A DNA stretch of 64,000 nucleotides from Gammaproteobacteria bacterium (GTDB lineage Bacteria; Pseudomonadota; Gammaproteobacteria; Pseudomonadales; Azotimanducaceae): the NCBI GenBank assembly GCA_026707905.1, contig JAPOVY010000103.1, positions 1 to 64,000 on the forward strand. Direction: 5' to 3'. Positions 1 through 9,248 of the stretch are shown here, piece after piece; the stretch's first letter is position 1; the number at the start of each line of letters is the position of its first letter. Both the position numbers and the translations under genes were made by a program. The notes beneath the pieces are model-generated. The model was not told the origin of the DNA. It did no database searches and was given only the letters and a program-made list of their open reading frames with translations.

Positions 1-3000
1 GTACCGTTTCGATGTTCTGGGACTGTGCAATTTGAACGATCTTTGAAGCGGCGCAGCCACGAGCATGCACAAGGACACGGAGTACCGGACGATAAAGGTC
101 TTGGTCTCCAACTTGACGCGGCGCTGAAAGCGGTAATGCGGTGCCGAACGAGTAGTCGTCGCTAAGTACGGTTGCAATTGCATCTTCAACCGTTGCGGTA
201 GGAATTGGGATATCCGGGTCGATCGCACGCAGATCTGTATCCAGTTCACCATAGAAAGGATGTTTGACCAGCCCTTGCATGGACTCTGGATTGCTAGCGA
301 GGTAGTTCGAGAGTATCGATTCTGCAGGGAGATGACTCGGGATGACAATCTGGCCTGCGAACGGCATGCTCGTGCCGGAAAAGTAATGCGTGTGAACGAG
401 CGGATGTGTGACAAAACTGGCTTGTGCACCACCGGTGCAATCACCGTAACCGAAGACAATAACCGGCAGATCGAAATCGCATACGAAGCGTGTGATGCGA
501 TCGTTGATTGCGGCCATCGAAAACAATGCACCTGCACCTTCCTTTGTCTGCATACCACCTGACGAGATAAAACATACAACTGGCAGTTGCTGCTCAGCAC
601 ACTGCACTAGCAACGTACAGAACTTCTCGGCACTCGCCATATCAAAGGCGCCAGCTTGAAAATCAGGATTGGAGATTACCGCTCCTACGCGTACCTCACG
701 CTTCGCGAGTTTGAACTTACCAATTCCGGTCACAACGCCTGCAGGCGGTTCGTCTTTGTCCAGAGCCTTTTCGATCGATTCGCGGAAACCTGGAAAATCA
801 CACGGATCGCTGCTCAGCATATCGCGACCGTATTCCTCAAATTCGGTAAAGAACCGTTCGATGAATGCATGTTGGCTCGTGAGTTTTAGTCGCTTGTACC
901 CGTTCAAGGATTCTTGAATTTGTAAGTCGCGATACGCGATCTGCAATCGATTCCAGAAGTCCCTTCGACGACCGATGTTCTTCGGACGAATATTGCCGGA
1001 GAACTTTCCTTCGCCGTGTTCACTCTCGACGTAGCTCGTTAGCAGACTTTCAAAGAACTCTTTCACCACCACGAACAACGTATCCGACAAGTCTGTGTGG
1101 ATGAGTTTTTTCCATTCTTCTACAGTAGCGAAGAACGTCTTACTTAGTCGAGTCTTGGATAGCTGACGATACCAGTCTAAGAACTCGTCTCGTCTCGTTC
1201 GTATCGCCTCTTCGTCGCGTTCTTCATCAGCCTCAATCTGACGGAGTGCAGACTCGAACGTCTCATCGATTAAGTCAGCGACGGTTTCGCGTTCAAGAGA
1301 CTGAGTTCGCTGCGCTTGATCTGCGATCTGTACGAGACGCTTAAGTAATTCGTCGTAAATCACGTCAAAAAGTTGGAAATTACGTATCTCGTCGACGAAA
1401 TCGAGACGCAAATCCTCGTTCAGCAATACGTCCACGATACTAATGTCCGTCGCCTCGTCATCGGTTGCCTGAAATTCACGTGGCTGACGTAAATGCGTGC
1501 CGAAACGTTCATTGAGCACTCGACGGTTGGCCTCAATCGGCGACGTCTCATTGTCGCTTGCATCCCCGTCTAGTGGCCCTGAAACAAGCGCTAAGTTGAG
1601 CTCGACAGAAAGTTGCATGCGCAATTGGTCTTGTGAATAACTATGACGCCAATCTGTCGAACGCAGGAACATTTTCTTACCGTCGTAAGAGAAACGCTCC
1701 ATTAGAATCGGCATTAGTTCATTGTCCGCAGACATCATGTTCATCAGCGGATCAACATCCGGAATATCTGCAGGGGACACGAAAAACGCCGAGTCACTCG
1801 CGTTGGATAGGTTCTGGTGCAACAAAGCCAGGTTGCCTGCTGACTCGACCTTCCAATGGTTGTATAGGTAACTTACGTAGGTCGCTAACAGCGATTTTCG
1901 AGCGGCCTCAAAGTTTGCCTTTGGTTCACCACGTAATAGGCTCAATATAGTGCCGCGGTTCTCATCCTTGCCAGATTTCCTAGCGATGTAGTTCTTCCAG
2001 GCAGAATTGAGAGACGTGTCGTACATCAATCGATCCGGGTCAAGTAACCACCGGAAGTAGATTCGATTACGCTCCCGTTCAACACGAGATTGCAGGTCCC
2101 CTACGGTTTTTGGTCGTGTCGTTAGTCGACCATACTGCTGTTTACTTGCTGCTTTGATTCGACGCCGTACCCGCAGGTAGCGAAGATACCGCAAGGCATC
2201 ACCAAACGCATTACTAAATTCAGTTGGTGTACCGAAACCGCCGAGCGCGCCGAAGTTTTCGCGTTTTTTCGCACGTGACGAAGGTTCCAAGTACCGTGTC
2301 AACGCCTGCCGGTGATACTCCACGATGTAAGGATTGCTTCCGACGAACGCCCGTGCGCTCTTCTCGATCGAGTCAATGCCAGTAACGATTGCTCGCTTGA
2401 AGTTATTGAACTTATGCTCTTCGCCAGGCACGTAGTCGATGATGCCATCGATATTGCCTTGGTTCATCAGTTCAAACGGCGACAAGCCGACTTGCTTTGC
2501 ACACTCTTGCCAGGAGAGGTTCAATCGTCGTGCGATATTCGCCAATCCTTGTGGTTGGATTGTGCTAAACACACCATCTCGCACTGAAAGGATCATATTG
2601 CTCGCAGCGAGGGGGATCGCGCCACCGGAATACCCCACGCCAAAGATGATGCCGAGATTGGGGACATCTACAGCGGACATTTCTGCGATTAAGAGTGAAA
2701 TCTGATGTGCTTGATTGTTGCGATTTGCGATTTCGTCCCCAGCGGCACCCGGGGTATCCATCAGACTAACAATTGGGATGTTTCGCTGACTGCAACGGCG
2801 AACGAACTGGGCAGCTTGACGGTGGTGTTCAGGCATCCATTCACCGTTTCGTTCCCGGCGATTTTGCGCAACGACGCCGATCGGTCGTACGCCATTGGGA
2901 AACTCGACATCGATCACCGCATCGAGGTACGGTCCCTCCTCGGTGAGTTCGCGAACATTGCCTAGTTGGGGAACGATTTCTGACGCACTCGCGCGACGCG

Positions 3001-3211
3001 TATTTTCGCCCGGACTTACGACTCGTTCGATATAAGAGTCGATATCGAGCCGATCGAGGATTGCCACTTCCCTCGCGATCTCGTGTGATGACAATAACCC
3101 CTGAACGCTAAAAACTGCCTCAGGGTCGGCAGAAGGAAATAAATCGAATTCTTTAGCGAGTCGCTCGGCAATTAAATAAAGCCGATCGCCTTCCTTGATT
3201 GCACTATCCAT
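1..3211 (-). CDS. Multidomain acyl-CoA (acetyl-CoA) carboxylase, CT-alpha/CT-beta/BC fusion, partial
   Basis: I translated the reverse strand by hand. The frame is open from ATG at 3209-3211 to the window edge, giving about 1070 residues with no stop. Residues about 80-260 look like the AccA-type carboxyltransferase half (DTPGAAGDE, then GVGYSGGAIPLA and STIQPQGLA). Residues about 820-1000 look like the AccD-type half (VVTGIGKF, ISSGGMQTKEGAG, GDCTGGAQASF). A charged, helix-rich linker separates them. The last 25 residues (RVLVHARGCAASKIVQIA) resemble the start of a biotin carboxylase domain, which must continue outside the window. The likely reaction is ATP-dependent carboxylation of acetyl-CoA, or another acyl-CoA, to malonyl-CoA. 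It is divergent from moaB, thiolase and a FabY-like ketosynthase, which suggests a role in fatty-acid initiation. Substrate is inferred. Confidence 0.85.
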   Translation of the reverse strand, partial: MDSAIKEGDRLYLIAERLAKEFDLFPSADPEAVFSVQGLLSSHEIAREVAILDRLDIDSYIERVVSPGENTRRASASEIVPQLGNVRELTEEGPYLDAVIDVEFPNGVRPIGVVAQNRRERNGEWMPEHHRQAAQFVRRCSQRNIPIVSLMDTPGAAGDEIANRNNQAHQISLLIAEMSAVDVPNLGIIFGVGYSGGAIPLAASNMILSVRDGVFSTIQPQGLANIARRLNLSWQECAKQVGLSPFELMNQGNIDGIIDYVPGEEHKFNNFKRAIVTGIDSIEKSARAFVGSNPYIVEYHRQALTRYLEPSSRAKKRENFGALGGFGTPTEFSNAFGDALRYLRYLRVRRRIKAASKQQYGRLTTRPKTVGDLQSRVERERNRIYFRWLLDPDRLMYDTSLNSAWKNYIARKSGKDENRGTILSLLRGEPKANFEAARKSLLATYVSYLYNHWKVESAGNLALLHQNLSNASDSAFFVSPADIPDVDPLMNMMSADNELMPILMERFSYDGKKMFLRSTDWRHSYSQDQLRMQLSVELNLALVSGPLDGDASDNETSPIEANRRVLNERFGTHLRQPREFQATDDEATDISIVDVLLNEDLRLDFVDEIRNFQLFDVIYDELLKRLVQIADQAQRTQSLERETVADLIDETFESALRQIEADEERDEEAIRTRRDEFLDWYRQLSKTRLSKTFFATVEEWKKLIHTDLSDTLFVVVKEFFESLLTSYVESEHGEGKFSGNIRPKNIGRRRDFWNRLQIAYRDLQIQESLNGYKRLKLTSQHAFIERFFTEFEEYGRDMLSSDPCDFPGFRESIEKALDKDEPPAGVVTGIGKFKLAKREVRVGAVISNPDFQAGAFDMASAEKFCTLLVQCAEQQLPVVCFISSGGMQTKEGAGALFSMAAINDRITRFVCDFDLPVIVFGYGDCTGGAQASFVTHPLVHTHYFSGTSMPFAGQIVIPSHLPAESILSNYLASNPESMQGLVKHPFYGELDTDLRAIDPDIPIPTATVEDAIATVLSDDYSFGTALPLSAPRQVGDQDLYRPVLRVLVHARGCAASKIVQIAQSQNIETV

Positions 3212-3328
3212 TCGGTGGAGACTCAGACTCGCTAACGGTAAAATTCTACTGTGCTAAACGCATGGTAACCCGAGCAGCCAACCGCTGCAATATCGGTATT
3301 TCCTCTAACAAATCGGCGACGAGAAACA

Positions 3329-3841
3329 ATGTCAAGCTTGACCATCGCCGTTTTGACCGTATCCGATACACGAACTCCTGAGACCGATACTTCAGGCGAT
3401 CTACTAGCCGACTTGCTAACGCAAGATGGTCACAAATTGGCAACGCGCGCGATTGTCCAAGACGATATTTACGAAGTACGCAAAACCGTAAGCGAATGGA
3501 TAGCTGATCGTACGATTCAAGTCGTGGTGTCGACCGGTGGGACAGGCTTTAGTGGTCGCGACACCACACCTGAAGCACTGATACCGCTTTTTGATACGAC
3601 AATTGAAGGTTTTGGCGAGCTATTTCGCCAAGTTTCATACCAAGAAATTGGTAGTTCGACCATTCAGTCTCGCGCGGTCGGTGGGATTGCAAATGACACG
3701 CTGATATTTGCTTTACCAGGATCCAATGGCGCATGTCGAACCGGGTGGGAGAAAATCCTTCACGATCAACTAGATGCGAGTTTCCGACCATGCAACTTTG
3801 CTGAGTTGATTAAGCGAAAACTAGACAACGGAAACCACTAA
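3329..3841 (+). CDS. moaB: Molybdenum cofactor biosynthesis protein B (MoaB/MogA family)
   Basis: This 170-residue protein has the family's usual length and its MPT-binding fold motifs: [15 protein letters not shown] near the N terminus, [16 protein letters not shown] around residues 70-85, and [19 protein letters not shown] further on. Members adenylylate molybdopterin or assist its assembly in the cytoplasm before molybdenum insertion. The stop overlaps the next start by one base (TAATG at 3839-3843), so it is translationally coupled to the thiolase. No other moa or moe gene is visible here. The 117-base gap upstream is shared with the divergent carboxylase and must hold both promoters. Confidence 0.9.
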   Translation: MSSLTIAVLTVSDTRTPETDTSGDLLADLLTQDGHKLATRAIVQDDIYEVRKTVSEWIADRTIQVVVSTGGTGFSGRDTTPEALIPLFDTTIEGFGELFRQVSYQEIGSSTIQSRAVGGIANDTLIFALPGSNGACRTGWEKILHDQLDASFRPCNFAELIKRKLDNGNH

Positions 3842-4989
3842 TGACGGCATATTTACTTGGCGCAAAACGCACCCCGATTGGTAGCTTTCAAGGTTCTTTG
3901 AGCGACCAAAGTGCAACGGACTTGGGGGCTCATGCAATTCAAGCTAGTCTTCAACACGCGAATATTGCATCTGACCAAGTTGACGAGGTTTTAATGGGAT
4001 GCGTCGTTAGTGCGGGTCTGCGACAAGCTCCTGCTCGTCAAGCGATGCGAAAGGCTGGCATCGATGATTCGACACCCGCGACGACCATCAATAAGGTGTG
4101 CGGCTCGGGCATGAAAGCTACGATGTTAGCGGCAGACCAGATTAACCTCGGACACGCGAACTACGTGGTCGCAGGCGGCATGGAGAGCATGACGAACGCT
4201 CCGTTTATCGTACAAGGCGCGCGAAGTGGTCTGCGGATGGGTCACGGCGAACTCGCCGATACTATGTTCTGCGACGGTCTTGAGGACGCCGAAACCGGTA
4301 AATCAATGGGCAGCTTCGCACAAGAAACGGCAGACCAACACCAACTGGGTCGCGAAGCCATGGACGAATACGCAATCAACTCTGTGAAGCGTGCGTTGGC
4401 CGCGATGGACAGTGGCGATCTAAAGGGAGAGATAGAGCCACTCCAGGACGTAGTTGAAGACGAGCAACCGCGACGATCGAAAATTGATCGGATTCCTTCA
4501 CTTCGCCCTGCGTTCGCGAAGAATGGCACCATCACTGCCGCCAATGCTTCATCGATCAGCGATGGCGCGTCGGCGCTTGTTCTCGCAAGTGAGAAAGGCG
4601 TGCGTGATTCAAACGGCAAACCGCTCGCGCGTATCGTGGCTCATGCAACAAATGCAATTCACCCGTCACGATTCACGCTTGCACCAGTCGGCGCAATTGA
4701 GAAAGTACTCGCTAAGGCAGCATGGCGTATCGAGGATGTTGACCTGTTCGAGATAAACGAAGCATTCGCGATGGTCACGATGCTAGCGATTTCTGAGCTA
4801 GGACTTGATCACGCAATGGTCAATATCTACGGCGGTGCGTGCGCCCAAGGACATCCTATCGGGTCGACTGGCAGTCGGTTGTTGGTGACTCTCGCACATG
4901 CATTGCACGCGACAAATCAACAGAAAGGTGTCGCAGCGCTCTGCATCGGCGGCGGCGAAGCAACTGCGATTGCGGTTGAACGAGTCTAG
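3841..4989 (+). CDS. Acetyl-CoA C-acetyltransferase (thiolase)
   Basis: A 382-residue thiolase with all catalytic landmarks. The nucleophilic cysteine is Cys87 in NKVCGSGMKA. NEAFA follows near residue 300, GHPIG supplies the catalytic His near the C terminus, and the second cysteine lies in LCIGGGEATA. The family interconverts two acetyl-CoA with acetoacetyl-CoA, or cleaves 3-ketoacyl-CoA in beta-oxidation. The size and GGACAQGHPIGSTG motif fit the biosynthetic or short-chain type, but the direction is inferred. It starts one base inside the moaB stop and precedes the FabY-like gene by 34 bases, so the three probably form one transcript. Confidence 0.92.
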   Translation: MTAYLLGAKRTPIGSFQGSLSDQSATDLGAHAIQASLQHANIASDQVDEVLMGCVVSAGLRQAPARQAMRKAGIDDSTPATTINKVCGSGMKATMLAADQINLGHANYVVAGGMESMTNAPFIVQGARSGLRMGHGELADTMFCDGLEDAETGKSMGSFAQETADQHQLGREAMDEYAINSVKRALAAMDSGDLKGEIEPLQDVVEDEQPRRSKIDRIPSLRPAFAKNGTITAANASSISDGASALVLASEKGVRDSNGKPLARIVAHATNAIHPSRFTLAPVGAIEKVLAKAAWRIEDVDLFEINEAFAMVTMLAISELGLDHAMVNIYGGACAQGHPIGSTGSRLLVTLAHALHATNQQKGVAALCIGGGEATAIAVERV

Positions 4990-5023
4990 CTTCGAGATGC
5001 TAGCCTAACCTCAGGTTTCTTCG

Positions 5024-6871
5024 ATGGTTCCACTACCCGTAATCGTAGGTTTTGGCGGCGTTAATCCTGCCGGACGAGTGTCGTTCCATCACGCCTATCG
5101 GCGTACCGTGCTAGATGCACTAAATGAGGAAAAGCAAGCGATGACATATCAATCGCTCGCTGTACTCATGGGCGTACAGGACCAACTCCGCGAAGCGCCA
5201 GAGACGACGAAGGATTACATCGAAAACCACACGCTCATTCGTCGTATTGAACTCTGGGATCCAGATCACATCGGCGTTCATAGCCGTGCGAAACTAATGG
5301 CGAAAGACGGCACTCCGTTGGTGATTCGAATGTCGCAAAAGCAACTACCGGTCGAGATCCCGGATAGTTGGCGCGTTAGAGCCGTCGACAACGGCGACGT
5401 CGAAGTTACGATTCGTGAAGCTGCTCAAGTATTGCTCAATGACACGCGATCATCTAGAGTCACCTCTGCTGGGCAGCTTCCGACCGGTTACGATCCGGCT
5501 TCGCTGTACGCGTCCCGCAACCACCCTCGTGGTCTACAGCTCGCGATCATCGCTTCTTCCGATGCAGTAAATTCCATCGGTATCGACTGGTCGGAACTAC
5601 AAAATCTCGTACGACCGGACGAATTTGCGGTACACGCCGGTTGCGCGATGGGTCAGCTGGATACTCACGGAGCCGGTGGTTTGTTACAAGCTCCTTTTCT
5701 TGGAAAGCGTCCGACCTCCAAACAGGCTGCGCTCTGCCTCTCTGAGATGGCCGCAGATTTCACAAATGCATACGTTACGGGTTCTCTTGGAAGCACAGGT
5801 GGAGCGATCGGAGCTTGCGCTACGTTTCTCTACAACGCTAAACAAGGTATCGATGAAATAAGGTATCGCGGTAAGAAAATCGCTGTCGTCGGGAGCACCG
5901 AAGCACCAGTAACGCCTGAGCTTGTTGAGGCATTTAGGACGATGGGTGCTTTGGCCGAAGACGAAGCGTTGATGCTGTTAGATGGGTCGAACGAACCCGA
6001 CAACCGTCGAGCTTGTCGGCCATTCTCCTCAAACGCCGGATTCACGATTTCTGAAGCTGGCGTTTTCATTGTGCTAATGGACGAGGAACTCGCACTTGAA
6101 TGCGGCGCAGAAATTTACGGCTCAATCGCTGACATCTATGTCAACGCAGACGGTTATAAAAAGTCGATTCCAGGTCCTGGCATCGGTAACTACATAACAG
6201 TCGGAAAGGCACTCGGACTTGCTCGTTCGATCGTTGGCGAAGAATCTGTCAGTAACCGTTCATTTATTCACGCGCACGGAACCGGGACCCCGCAAAATCG
6301 AGTGACAGAGTCTCACATCCTCAGTGAGATGGCGAAGGCATTCAAGATCGAGAATTGGCCCGTCGCAGCGATTAAGGCGTACCTTGGCCATACCCTCGCT
6401 CCTGCTTCCGGAGACCAAATCACGTCTGCTCTCGGTACGTGGCTGGAAGGTTGGATTCCAGGTATTGCGACTATCGACCATATTGCGGACGATGTCTACA
6501 GCGACAATCTCCGAATCGATCCAGCACATTTGGAGGTCGGTGCGGACGGAATGGATGTCGCGCTCGTCAATTCCAAGGGATTCGGCGGAAACAACGCGAC
6601 CGGAGTTATTCTGTCACCATCAAAGACGAAGGAATTAATCCAAGCGCGTCACGGTAATGGTGCATTTACGAAATATCAATCTAAACGTGAGCAAGTGGTT
6701 GAAAAAGCGCGATCGTACGACGAAACGGCACTGCAGGAAACCCCAGAACCGATATACCGCTTCGGTGACGGTGTAATCGAAGGGAATGAGTTAGGTATCA
6801 GCTCAGACGCAATTGATGTTCCCGGCTATCTGAACGAGGTAGACCTCGCCGTTAAGAACCCGTATCTATGA
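5024..6871 (+). CDS. fabY: Beta-ketoacyl-ACP synthase, FabY-like
   Basis: A 615-residue ketosynthase, much longer than FabB/FabF/FabH and close to the size of the Pseudomonas FabY type. The N terminus (PVIVGFGGVNPAGR, then a FHHAYRR segment) is the FabY-style extension. The catalytic triad is complete: Cys265 in GAIGACATF, His418 in HAHGTGTP and His456 in KAYLGHTLAP. FabY condenses acetyl-CoA with malonyl-ACP to start fatty acid synthesis where FabH is absent or secondary. Its position after a thiolase and opposite a malonyl-CoA-forming carboxylase fits that role. The family name rests on remembered N-terminal resemblance and length, while the catalytic class is certain. Confidence 0.8.
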   Translation: MVPLPVIVGFGGVNPAGRVSFHHAYRRTVLDALNEEKQAMTYQSLAVLMGVQDQLREAPETTKDYIENHTLIRRIELWDPDHIGVHSRAKLMAKDGTPLVIRMSQKQLPVEIPDSWRVRAVDNGDVEVTIREAAQVLLNDTRSSRVTSAGQLPTGYDPASLYASRNHPRGLQLAIIASSDAVNSIGIDWSELQNLVRPDEFAVHAGCAMGQLDTHGAGGLLQAPFLGKRPTSKQAALCLSEMAADFTNAYVTGSLGSTGGAIGACATFLYNAKQGIDEIRYRGKKIAVVGSTEAPVTPELVEAFRTMGALAEDEALMLLDGSNEPDNRRACRPFSSNAGFTISEAGVFIVLMDEELALECGAEIYGSIADIYVNADGYKKSIPGPGIGNYITVGKALGLARSIVGEESVSNRSFIHAHGTGTPQNRVTESHILSEMAKAFKIENWPVAAIKAYLGHTLAPASGDQITSALGTWLEGWIPGIATIDHIADDVYSDNLRIDPAHLEVGADGMDVALVNSKGFGGNNATGVILSPSKTKELIQARHGNGAFTKYQSKREQVVEKARSYDETALQETPEPIYRFGDGVIEGNELGISSDAIDVPGYLNEVDLAVKNPYL

Positions 6872-6951
6872 ATCTAGCGTATGTCGAGTTAACGGGTCAA
6901 TCCTCTCTTAGTTGAATCTATGTTGAAGGATCGTGTTTTAGTCATATCACC

Positions 6952-7200
6952 GTGAACGAGTGCTTGGATTCTGCTGACCTTCGATGCGAGATGATGCTTA
7001 GAGTCAATTCATGGTTGTATTTACGTAAGCATTGGTTGCGAATATCGTTAGTGATAGCCATCATTGTTTCTTTCGTTGCTTTGATCTTGCTTCCCGATTC
7101 TCGAGAGGTGTACCTCTCGTTAGTTATGGTGTTAAGCTCTGTTGCGGCGATCGTTAGTCAAAAAAGCAGCCGTAAATCGAAGCGGCGAGAACGCGAGTAA
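6952..7200 (+). CDS. Small two-helix membrane protein, unknown function
   Basis: An 82-residue ORF starting at GTG. It has a hydrophobic segment at about residues 31-48 (ISLVIAIIVSFVALILL) and a second at about 52-68 (VYLSLVMVLSSVAAIVS). A strongly basic tail follows (KSSRKSKRRERE) and should stay in the cytoplasm. An internal ATG at residue 14 is an alternative start. No family is recognised. It lies 80 bases after the ketosynthase on the same strand and might be cotranscribed. The membrane topology supports a real gene, but the expression evidence is thin. Confidence 0.45.
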   Translation: MNECLDSADLRCEMMLRVNSWLYLRKHWLRISLVIAIIVSFVALILLPDSREVYLSLVMVLSSVAAIVSQKSSRKSKRRERE

Positions 7201-7408
7201 CACTTCACTCGCAGGCAGCCGTTCCTGTACGTCAAAATAAAAGAGTGCGTGCGTGAATGTCTTTGTGCACGACTAAAGACACGTCAATCGCTCATAGATT
7301 TACGTGATGACAGTTTCAAGGTTCATTTTTCATCTAGGACTCGGGTGATCGCGTTTGTAAATGAGACTGATACTAGAAAGCCGACAAAAAATGGAAAAAC
7401 GCTTACGA

Positions 7409-8629
7409 CTATAGCGTTAGGTACTCAACATCTGGATCACGCAATTCGTTTTCATTCAATGCGTAATTCGTAATTACTTCGCCTAGATGTTCTAACTCTG
7501 CATCTGACATCTGTGGGGAGAACGGCAACATTACCGATTTTTCGAGACTCATCGCACCATTCGTGTCTACATTACCAACCGCTGCTAAACGACCCGATAG
7601 TGCGTCATATCCGCTATTCCTTAAAGCGTTCTTAAAACTATCTGAATCGTCCACCAATACCGGAATCATCCAATAACTGTTCGGGCGTCGGTTCCGAAGG
7701 ACGAGTGGAACAGTGTTTCCAATCTCTGCGTGAAGGACGCGTCCTTTCGCAATCCTTTGTTGGATACGTTCGTCGGATTGTTCGACTCGTCGCGCAATAA
7801 CTCGCACGACAGCACTACATGGACGCACGTTTAACGATTGGGAAAAAACGACGCTAGACGAGGATTTGGTCGATTTATGTATGAGATCTTCATGGTTTAT
7901 CCGCATTTTTCTGATTACTCGCACCAAGAAACCATAGAGAAAAGGTTGCGCTGCGATTTTTATTAAGCCAAAACGAACGACTCGAAGAAGGTAACGCCAA
8001 GTCGGTTGGCGGTGATGAGTTGCCAGTTCATTCCTCATAACTACCGCGAGTTCTGAATCACGAACGATTGCGACACCACCCTGAAGTGCTGTTGCAGTCT
8101 TCATAGGACCAAAAGAAAACAACGAAAGCGTTGCTCCTTGCGTACCCCACCAACGGCTTCCCGAAAAGGCTTGCGCACAGTCTTCGACTACATCTAATCC
8201 CCGAGCGTTCGCTAGCTCGATGACCTCTCGAAGATCAAGTCGATGGCCGAATAGATGAGGTATGACGATGAACCGCGTTCGATGGGTGATATTCGCTCGT
8301 AGTTGAGAGAGGTTCGCCTGTGTGGTAAGCGGATCGATGTCTGTGCCACAAACTGACAATCCGTGCGACTCTGCAATTTGAGACATTTCAGGTACGTTTA
8401 CGCCGACGAATATGCACTCGTCTCCTTGTTTCCAAGTTCTAGCGCTCAAGTACAAGTCAAACGCTGCTCTTACCGATATACAGGGAATCACAGAAGAATC
8501 GGTTTGAATCTCTAATTCACCATTCTCTCTTCGGACGATCGAACTGACTAAGCACATCCACAAAGCGTATAGGACATCAGACCATGAAATGTCAATGTCT
8601 TTGCATGGCCATAAGCGCCGTAGCCTCAT
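7409..8629 (-). CDS. DegT/DnrJ/EryC1/StrS-type PLP-dependent aminotransferase
   Basis: A 406-residue fold-type I PLP enzyme. VVEDCAQAFSG carries the aspartate that contacts the pyridine nitrogen. SFGPMKTATALQGG holds the lysine expected to form the internal aldimine. HLFGHRLDLREVIELANARGLDVVEDC is the usual pre-motif region. Members transaminate keto-sugars or act on other cyclic substrates in surface polysaccharide or secondary metabolism. No sugar-nucleotide genes lie next to it, so the substrate is unknown. The middle part (about residues 215-260) is more hydrophobic and basic than in typical family members. It is divergent from the DUF2141 gene across a 208-base gap. Confidence 0.75.
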   Translation of the reverse strand: MRLRRLWPCKDIDISWSDVLYALWMCLVSSIVRRENGELEIQTDSSVIPCISVRAAFDLYLSARTWKQGDECIFVGVNVPEMSQIAESHGLSVCGTDIDPLTTQANLSQLRANITHRTRFIVIPHLFGHRLDLREVIELANARGLDVVEDCAQAFSGSRWWGTQGATLSLFSFGPMKTATALQGGVAIVRDSELAVVMRNELATHHRQPTWRYLLRVVRFGLIKIAAQPFLYGFLVRVIRKMRINHEDLIHKSTKSSSSVVFSQSLNVRPCSAVVRVIARRVEQSDERIQQRIAKGRVLHAEIGNTVPLVLRNRRPNSYWMIPVLVDDSDSFKNALRNSGYDALSGRLAAVGNVDTNGAMSLEKSVMLPFSPQMSDAELEHLGEVITNYALNENELRDPDVEYLTL

Positions 8630-8837
8630 GTCGTCTTACGCACGTACTTCATCGATGCATTCGCGCGTCCACTCGCATACTGAACGAGATTCGTCATATT
8701 TCGATTACATTGAGCGCTATTCATCGTTGGTAGTCGCGATTCACGCCGTTTTTTCCGCCGTTCATCGCATGCTTTCGTAGTTCGACAATCGTTCGTTCAT
8801 AATCGCAGGCAACGAAATCGAATTAGAGGCACATCGC

Positions 8838-9248
8838 GTGAAAACCATCGCCTACTCACTTGCATTGCTGGTCGCGTCGAGCTCGTTCGCGGCGGAGCTC
8901 ATCATAAAAATCAAGAATGTCAAACACGACGCCAGCACGATCTATATTGCAATATTCGCAAACGAAGAGAACTGGCCAGACGGAGAGCCATTCCGTGCGC
9001 TTAGCACCTCTGCTGAAACAGATGTTACGACGGTTAGTGTCGAGATTCCTGAAGGTACTTACGCGATAAGCGTATACCAAGACATCAATGGAAATGGGGA
9101 AATGGACTATAACGCGCTTCGTATGCCGAAAGAACCTTGGGGCGTCTCAAACGATGCGCCTGCGCGGTTTGGACCACCAAAATGGAACAGGATGACGTTC
9201 GAACTTGGCGACGAACCATTCACCGCGGAATTTAGCCTCAAAGACTAA
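8838..9248 (+). CDS. DUF2141 family secreted protein
   Basis: A 136-residue protein with an N-terminal signal peptide (hydrophobic residues 5-18, cleavage probably after SSFAA). It is followed by one DUF2141 domain. Family features visible are IYIAIFANEENWPDG, the GTYAISVYQDINGNGEMD segment and the RMPKEPWGVSNDAPARFGPP segment. The role is unknown, although the family often lies beside carotenoid or desaturase-like genes. Its GTG start (8838) follows an AGAGG ribosome site. The stop overlaps the carotenoid oxygenase start (TAATG at 9246), so the two are coupled. It is the first gene of a four-gene operon ending with a two-component system. Confidence 0.85.
   Translation: MKTIAYSLALLVASSSFAAELIIKIKNVKHDASTIYIAIFANEENWPDGEPFRALSTSAETDVTTVSVEIPEGTYAISVYQDINGNGEMDYNALRMPKEPWGVSNDAPARFGPPKWNRMTFELGDEPFTAEFSLKD

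Noticed and set aside
4242..4619. 125-residue minus-strand ORF inside the thiolase gene
   Set aside because: It is an antisense shadow of an intact, well-conserved thiolase with no motif or ribosome site of its own.
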